From Nitrospirota bacterium (GTDB lineage Bacteria; Nitrospirota; Nitrospiria; Nitrospirales; Nitrospiraceae): 8,022 bases of DNA. The notes below the pieces were generated by a model. The model was not told the origin of the DNA and did no database searches. It saw only the letters and a program-made list of their open reading frames with translations. The translations under genes and the position numbers were made by a program. The stretch covers positions 1 to 8,022 of the forward strand of contig VBOM01000049.1 in assembly GCA_005877535.1 (NCBI GenBank). The letters run 5' to 3'. Shown here piece by piece: positions 5,615 through 8,022 of the stretch. Position 1 is the first letter of the stretch. The number at the start of each line of letters is the position of its first letter.

Positions 5615-6877
5615 TTAGTAGGTATGAAAGATCGGGAATCGGCTGCAGAGCGCTTTGGCCTGAATGCGGACTTCCTCGAGCACCGCGGGGTCTTGCCGAT
5701 GCTGAAGCACCCGGTCGACCAAGCCCACAATCTCTTTCATCTCGGCTTCCTTCATCCCACGGGTAGAGACAATGGGAGATCCCAGTCGAATGCCACTGGC
5801 GACGGCCGGCGGCTTCTCGTCGTAAGGCACGGCATTCTTGTTCACGATTATGCCGGCAACGCCCAAGGCCGCGTCCGCTTCTTTGCCTGTAATACCCTTG
5901 TTGGTCAGATTCATCAGCATCAGATGCGTATCCGTACCGCCCGACACAATCTTGTACCCAAGGTCGAGGAGTCCTTGGGCCAGCACCTTCGCATTGGCGA
6001 TGACCTGCTGTTGGTAAAGTGTAAAAGCCGGGGAGAGAGCTTCCTTGAAGGCGACGGCCTTCGCCGCGATCACATGCATTAAGGGTCCGCCTTGTATCCC
6101 AGGGAAGATAAATTTGTCGACCGCTTTGGCATGCTCAGCCTTGCACATCACGACGCCACCCCGGGGTCCGCGTAGGGTTTTGTGGGTGGTCGTGGTGACA
6201 AAGTCGGCATAGGGAACAGGGTTCGGATGGAGACCCGCGGCGATCAGCCCGGCGATGTGGGCGATGTCTACCAGAAGATAGGCACTGACCGACTTGGCAA
6301 TCTGTTGGAATCGTGGAAAATCGAAGGTGCGCGAATAGGCACTGGCGCCTACGACGAGCATGCGTGGCCGGCATTCCTCCGCCAGCTTCTGCACCGCGTC
6401 ATAGTTGATGGTTTCGGTCTCACGGTCCACGCCGTAGGAGAACACACGGAACAGGATCCCTGAAAAATTGACCTTGCTGCCGTGGGTGAGATGACCGCCT
6501 TGGGCGAGATCCATGCCCAGGATGGTGTCGCCGGGTTTCAAAACGGACAGGTATGCCGCCATATTGGCCTGCGATCCTGAGTGCGGCTGCACGTTCACGT
6601 GCTCCGCGCCGAAAATCTGCTTACACCGCTGGATGGCGAGATTCTCCACGGTGTCCACATGTTGACACCCACCGTAGTACCGTTTCCCCGGGTACCCTTC
6701 GGCGTACTTATTGGTCATGAGGGATCCCTGAGCGGCTAGGACGGCGGGACTGGCGAAGTTCTCCGAGGCGATCAGAAGCAGCTTATCACGCTGCCGCTCT
6801 TCCTCGGCGACAATCGCGGCATAGACATCCTGGTCTATGGCCTTGAGTGCGTCTAAAGAACCGACCGCATCGTTCAT
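5615..6877 (-). CDS. glyA: Serine hydroxymethyltransferase (GlyA)
   Basis: PLP-dependent cytoplasmic enzyme converting serine and tetrahydrofolate to glycine and 5,10-methylene-tetrahydrofolate, the main supply of one-carbon units. The 420-residue length is typical. The PLP lysine is K233 in the [14 protein letters not shown] motif. Other family marks are L-I-A-S-E-N-F-A-S (35-43), the [15 protein letters not shown] segment (56-70), Q-P-H-S-G-S-Q-A-N (97-105), and D204 in the [14 protein letters not shown] segment that holds the cofactor pyridine nitrogen. The ATG at 6877 is preceded by an AAGGAA site. It appears to head the glyA-nrdR-kinase-regulator transcript. The 253-base leader has no recognisable glycine or folate riboswitch. 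No unusual features in the protein. Confidence 0.98.
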   Translation of the reverse strand: MNDAVGSLDALKAIDQDVYAAIVAEEERQRDKLLLIASENFASPAVLAAQGSLMTNKYAEGYPGKRYYGGCQHVDTVENLAIQRCKQIFGAEHVNVQPHSGSQANMAAYLSVLKPGDTILGMDLAQGGHLTHGSKVNFSGILFRVFSYGVDRETETINYDAVQKLAEECRPRMLVVGASAYSRTFDFPRFQQIAKSVSAYLLVDIAHIAGLIAAGLHPNPVPYADFVTTTTHKTLRGPRGGVVMCKAEHAKAVDKFIFPGIQGGPLMHVIAAKAVAFKEALSPAFTLYQQQVIANAKVLAQGLLDLGYKIVSGGTDTHLMLMNLTNKGITGKEADAALGVAGIIVNKNAVPYDEKPPAVASGIRLGSPIVSTRGMKEAEMKEIVGLVDRVLQHRQDPAVLEEVRIQAKALCSRFPIFHTY

Positions 6878-6938
6878 GACAGCGAGTTCCTTCGTTAGCA
6901 GTATGCGGAAAAAGTCCTCTTCTCACCCGCCCGACCCC

Positions 6939-6960
6939 GGCGCGCCGAGACGCGCCTTTT
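6939..6960 (+). terminator. Terminator-shaped GC hairpin in the glyA leader, facing plus
   Basis: GGCGCG (6939-6944), a six-base loop and CGCGCC (6951-6956) followed by TTTT (6957-6960). The T-run is on the plus side, so as an intrinsic terminator it would stop transcripts running against glyA. No plus-strand gene lies nearby. In the glyA mRNA the same arms form a stable hairpin about 60-80 bases upstream of the start codon, without a T-run, and could affect translation or stability. The short stem and T-run leave its role open. Confidence 0.3.
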
Positions 6961-6993
6961 CCCATGCCTCTCAGGCGCTCAATCCGAAATTGA

Positions 6994-7034
6994 GGGTTCG
7001 AACTTCCGAAAACCTCGAACTTCGGACCTCGAAC
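6994..7034. repeat. Degenerate tandem GTTCGAGG-type repeats
   Basis: On the minus strand three adjacent units begin with GTTCGA: GTTCGAGGTCCGAA (plus 7021-7034), GTTCGAGGTTTTCGGAA (plus 7004-7020) and GTTCGAACCC (plus 6994-7003). The last contains the 8-base palindrome GTTCGAAC. They sit in the rplI-glyA gap. I recall similar runs of GTTCGAAG/GTTCGAGG words in intergenic DNA of Nitrospira-like genomes, but cannot check this. Function is unknown; they can fold back on each other (CCGAA with TTCGG). Confidence 0.55.
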
Positions 7035-7130
7035 ACTTGTCCATCACGCCAGTCCCGCGTGTCTCGTACAGCTATCCAGTAGGGTCGTTGCCGTTATCCT
7101 AGACTTACCGCAATATTTTTCCCGTAGACC

Positions 7131-7604
7131 CTAGGCCTCAGCGGGGGACGGTTCGGCTTCCTGTTTCTTCACGACGTGGATCATCACAGTTGCAGTCACG
7201 TCCCGTGGAAGCTTGATCGGCACGGTGAAGCTGCCAAGTTCCTTGATCGGATGGTCCAGATGGATCTTACGCCGATCCACCGTAAATCCCTGTTCCGCCA
7301 ATCTTTCCGCAATGTCCTTGACCGTGACCGACCCGAACATCTTGTCGTCCTTGCCCACCTGGGCCTGCACAGTGAGGGACACAGCCGAAATGCTCTTAGC
7401 GTGGGTTTCAATCTCCTGCTTTTCTTTTTTTGCCCGTTCACCTGCGACGCGCTTGATATGCTCAAAGGCCTTGATGCTGCGACTATCTGCCAACACCGCT
7501 TTTTTGCGTGGGAGCAGAAAGTTCCGTGCGTACCCATCTCTGACATCGAGCAGATCTCCGAGATGTCCGACTCCATCCATCGTTTCTTGTAGAATGACCT
7601 TCAT
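7131..7604 (-). CDS. rplI: 50S ribosomal protein L9
   Basis: Binds 23S rRNA domain V at the base of the L1 stalk in the large subunit. The 157 residues divide into the N-terminal rRNA-binding domain (1-50, with M-K-V-I-L at the start and V-R-D-G-Y-A-R-N-F-L-L-P), the long lysine/glutamate-rich connecting helix (about 41-76) and the C-terminal domain (about 77-147, with K-M-F-G-S-V-T). A short acidic/proline tail follows. The usual glycine after the proline/arginine of the signature is replaced by lysine (P-R-K-K-A-V). The ATG at 7604 has a strong AGAAGGAG site eight bases upstream; the open frame extends further upstream to 7709 but without family similarity. Unlike the common rpsF-ssb-rpsR-rplI cluster, no S6, SSB or S18 gene precedes it here; it has its own promoter. 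Confidence 0.97.
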   Translation of the reverse strand: MKVILQETMDGVGHLGDLLDVRDGYARNFLLPRKKAVLADSRSIKAFEHIKRVAGERAKKEKQEIETHAKSISAVSLTVQAQVGKDDKMFGSVTVKDIAERLAEQGFTVDRRKIHLDHPIKELGSFTVPIKLPRDVTATVMIHVVKKQEAEPSPAEA

Positions 7605-7635
7605 ACCCCTAACTCCTTCTGTTGGAAAGGAAAAG

Positions 7636-7664
7636 AGGATACTTGGGGACCGGCTAAAAGTCAA
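7636..7664 (-). promoter_or_regulatory. Sigma70-type promoter of rplI
   Basis: Minus strand TTGACT (plus 7659-7664) and TATCCT (plus 7636-7641) are exactly 17 bases apart. The predicted start lies near 7629, giving a leader of about 25 bases that contains the strong ribosome binding site of rplI. The -35 box is a good match and the -10 box is moderate, which could mean a need for an activator; an 8-base direct repeat lies just upstream. Confidence 0.65.
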
Positions 7665-7668
7665 TTCG

Positions 7669-7688
7669 CAATGTACAAAACAATGTAC
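7669..7688. repeat. Direct repeat CAATGTAC x2 upstream of the rplI promoter
   Basis: CAATGTAC at 7669-7676 and again at 7681-7688, separated by AAAA, giving a 12-base period. It begins four bases upstream of the rplI -35 box, where an activator bound as two tandem subunits would sit. It is also between two divergent genes, so it might control either. The repeat is exact; the regulatory role is inferred. Confidence 0.45.
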
Positions 7689-7733
7689 GGATGATGCGTC
7701 ATCGGTCATGGTCGCGGAACGATCGTGAATGGG

Positions 7734-7743
7734 AGGGTACCCT
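7734..7743. promoter_or_regulatory. 10-base perfect palindrome in the rplI divergent region
   Basis: AGGGTACCCT is a perfect palindrome immediately upstream of the candidate -35 box of the rightmost gene. It might be a regulator site, but an isolated 10-base palindrome can arise by chance, so support is modest. Confidence 0.2.
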
Positions 7744-7771
7744 ATGACATGACAGGCTGGACAGGTCTAAT
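7744..7771 (+). promoter_or_regulatory. Candidate promoter of the rightmost gene
   Basis: ATGACA (7744-7749) and TCTAAT (7766-7771) are 16 bases apart, each one mismatch from the sigma70 consensus. Transcription would start near 7778. That leaves under a dozen bases before the ATG pair at 7786/7789 but about 50 before the ATG at 7828, which slightly favours the later start. Unproven. Confidence 0.4.
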
Positions 7772-7788
7772 AGGCCGACCGTATTATG

Positions 7789-8022
7789 ATGGCGACCGCT
7801 ATACAGGGACAACTTCCTAAGAGTCTTATGACTGCACGGGACCTTCTCGAAACATGGGCTCTCCGCCTTGAAGCTGAACAGAACCGGGTGGGCAGTACAG
7901 CGCTTGACCAGCCAATTCATCAGGTGGCAGGCCGACTTGTCCACACCATCGGCACGCTCCATCTGTATGAGCTGACGCTCCCACATGGCTCGTCCATCGA
8001 ACATGACACTCCGCTCTCGATT
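7789..8022 (+). CDS. N-terminal part of an unrecognised protein, cut by the window edge
   Basis: An open frame of 78 codons runs from the ATG at 7789 to the last base with no stop; an in-frame stop (TAG, 7771) lies upstream. Possible starts are ATG 7786, 7789 and 7828; none has a strong ribosome binding site (AAGAG before 7828 is weak), and the promoter position favours 7828. The visible protein looks genuine: an amphipathic stretch from T-A-R-D-L-L-E-T-W-A-L-R-L-E-A-E-Q, then V-A-G-R-L-V-H-T-I-G-T-L-H-L-Y-E-L-T-L-P, strand-like and reminiscent of a small beta-rich N-terminal module in front of a larger enzyme. No signal peptide or membrane segment. I do not recognise the family; a large ATPase or helicase is only a vague impression. 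It is divergent from rplI. Confidence 0.7.
   Translation, partial: MATAIQGQLPKSLMTARDLLETWALRLEAEQNRVGSTALDQPIHQVAGRLVHTIGTLHLYELTLPHGSSIEHDTPLSI

Noticed and set aside
6878..7130. Glycine or tetrahydrofolate riboswitch upstream of glyA
   Set aside because: I looked for the conserved glycine aptamer segments and the folate riboswitch core and found neither.

Overview
The window reads as ordinary chromosomal DNA of a Gram-negative bacterium. lpxC shows that lipid A is made. The protein style, the gene mix (glyA-nrdR followed by a cytoplasmic sensor kinase and a NarL-type regulator) and the small lysine-rich peptide suggest phylum Nitrospirota, close to Nitrospira. That placement is inference from recollection, not a search result. 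No mobile element, CRISPR array, tRNA or rRNA gene was seen.

Layout, left to right: bases 1-138 hold no gene I can support. suhB (inositol monophosphatase family, minus strand) is followed by a divergent intergenic region with a strong sigma70-type promoter and operator-like repeats. That promoter drives a plus-strand gene for a small coiled-coil plus HARE-HTH protein (1217-1726). A 12-codon lysine-rich ORF with a very strong ribosome binding site follows, then a long GC-rich hairpin. The hairpin lies between this unit and the convergent lpxC (minus). A 354-base AT-rich leader upstream of lpxC carries a perfect 9-5-9 inverted repeat overlapping a candidate promoter.

From about 7710 down to 3251 everything reads on the minus strand: rplI, then a 253-base gap with short degenerate repeats, then glyA, nrdR, a sensor histidine kinase and a response regulator. 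glyA to the response regulator is tightly packed: a 30-base gap, a 4-base ATGA overlap and a 14-base overlap. This implies one transcript and translational coupling. rplI has its own good promoter, and a divergent truncated ORF leaves the right edge on the plus strand.

Functionally, glyA supplies one-carbon units and glycine for purines and thymidylate, and nrdR represses ribonucleotide reductase genes according to the ATP/dATP state. The kinase downstream of them has a Rossmann (NAD(P)-type) N-terminal domain instead of a membrane sensor. The most interesting idea here is therefore a soluble two-component system that may read a dinucleotide or related cytoplasmic ligand, co-expressed with nucleotide-pool genes. 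The domain order is seen in the sequence; the ligand and targets are not known.
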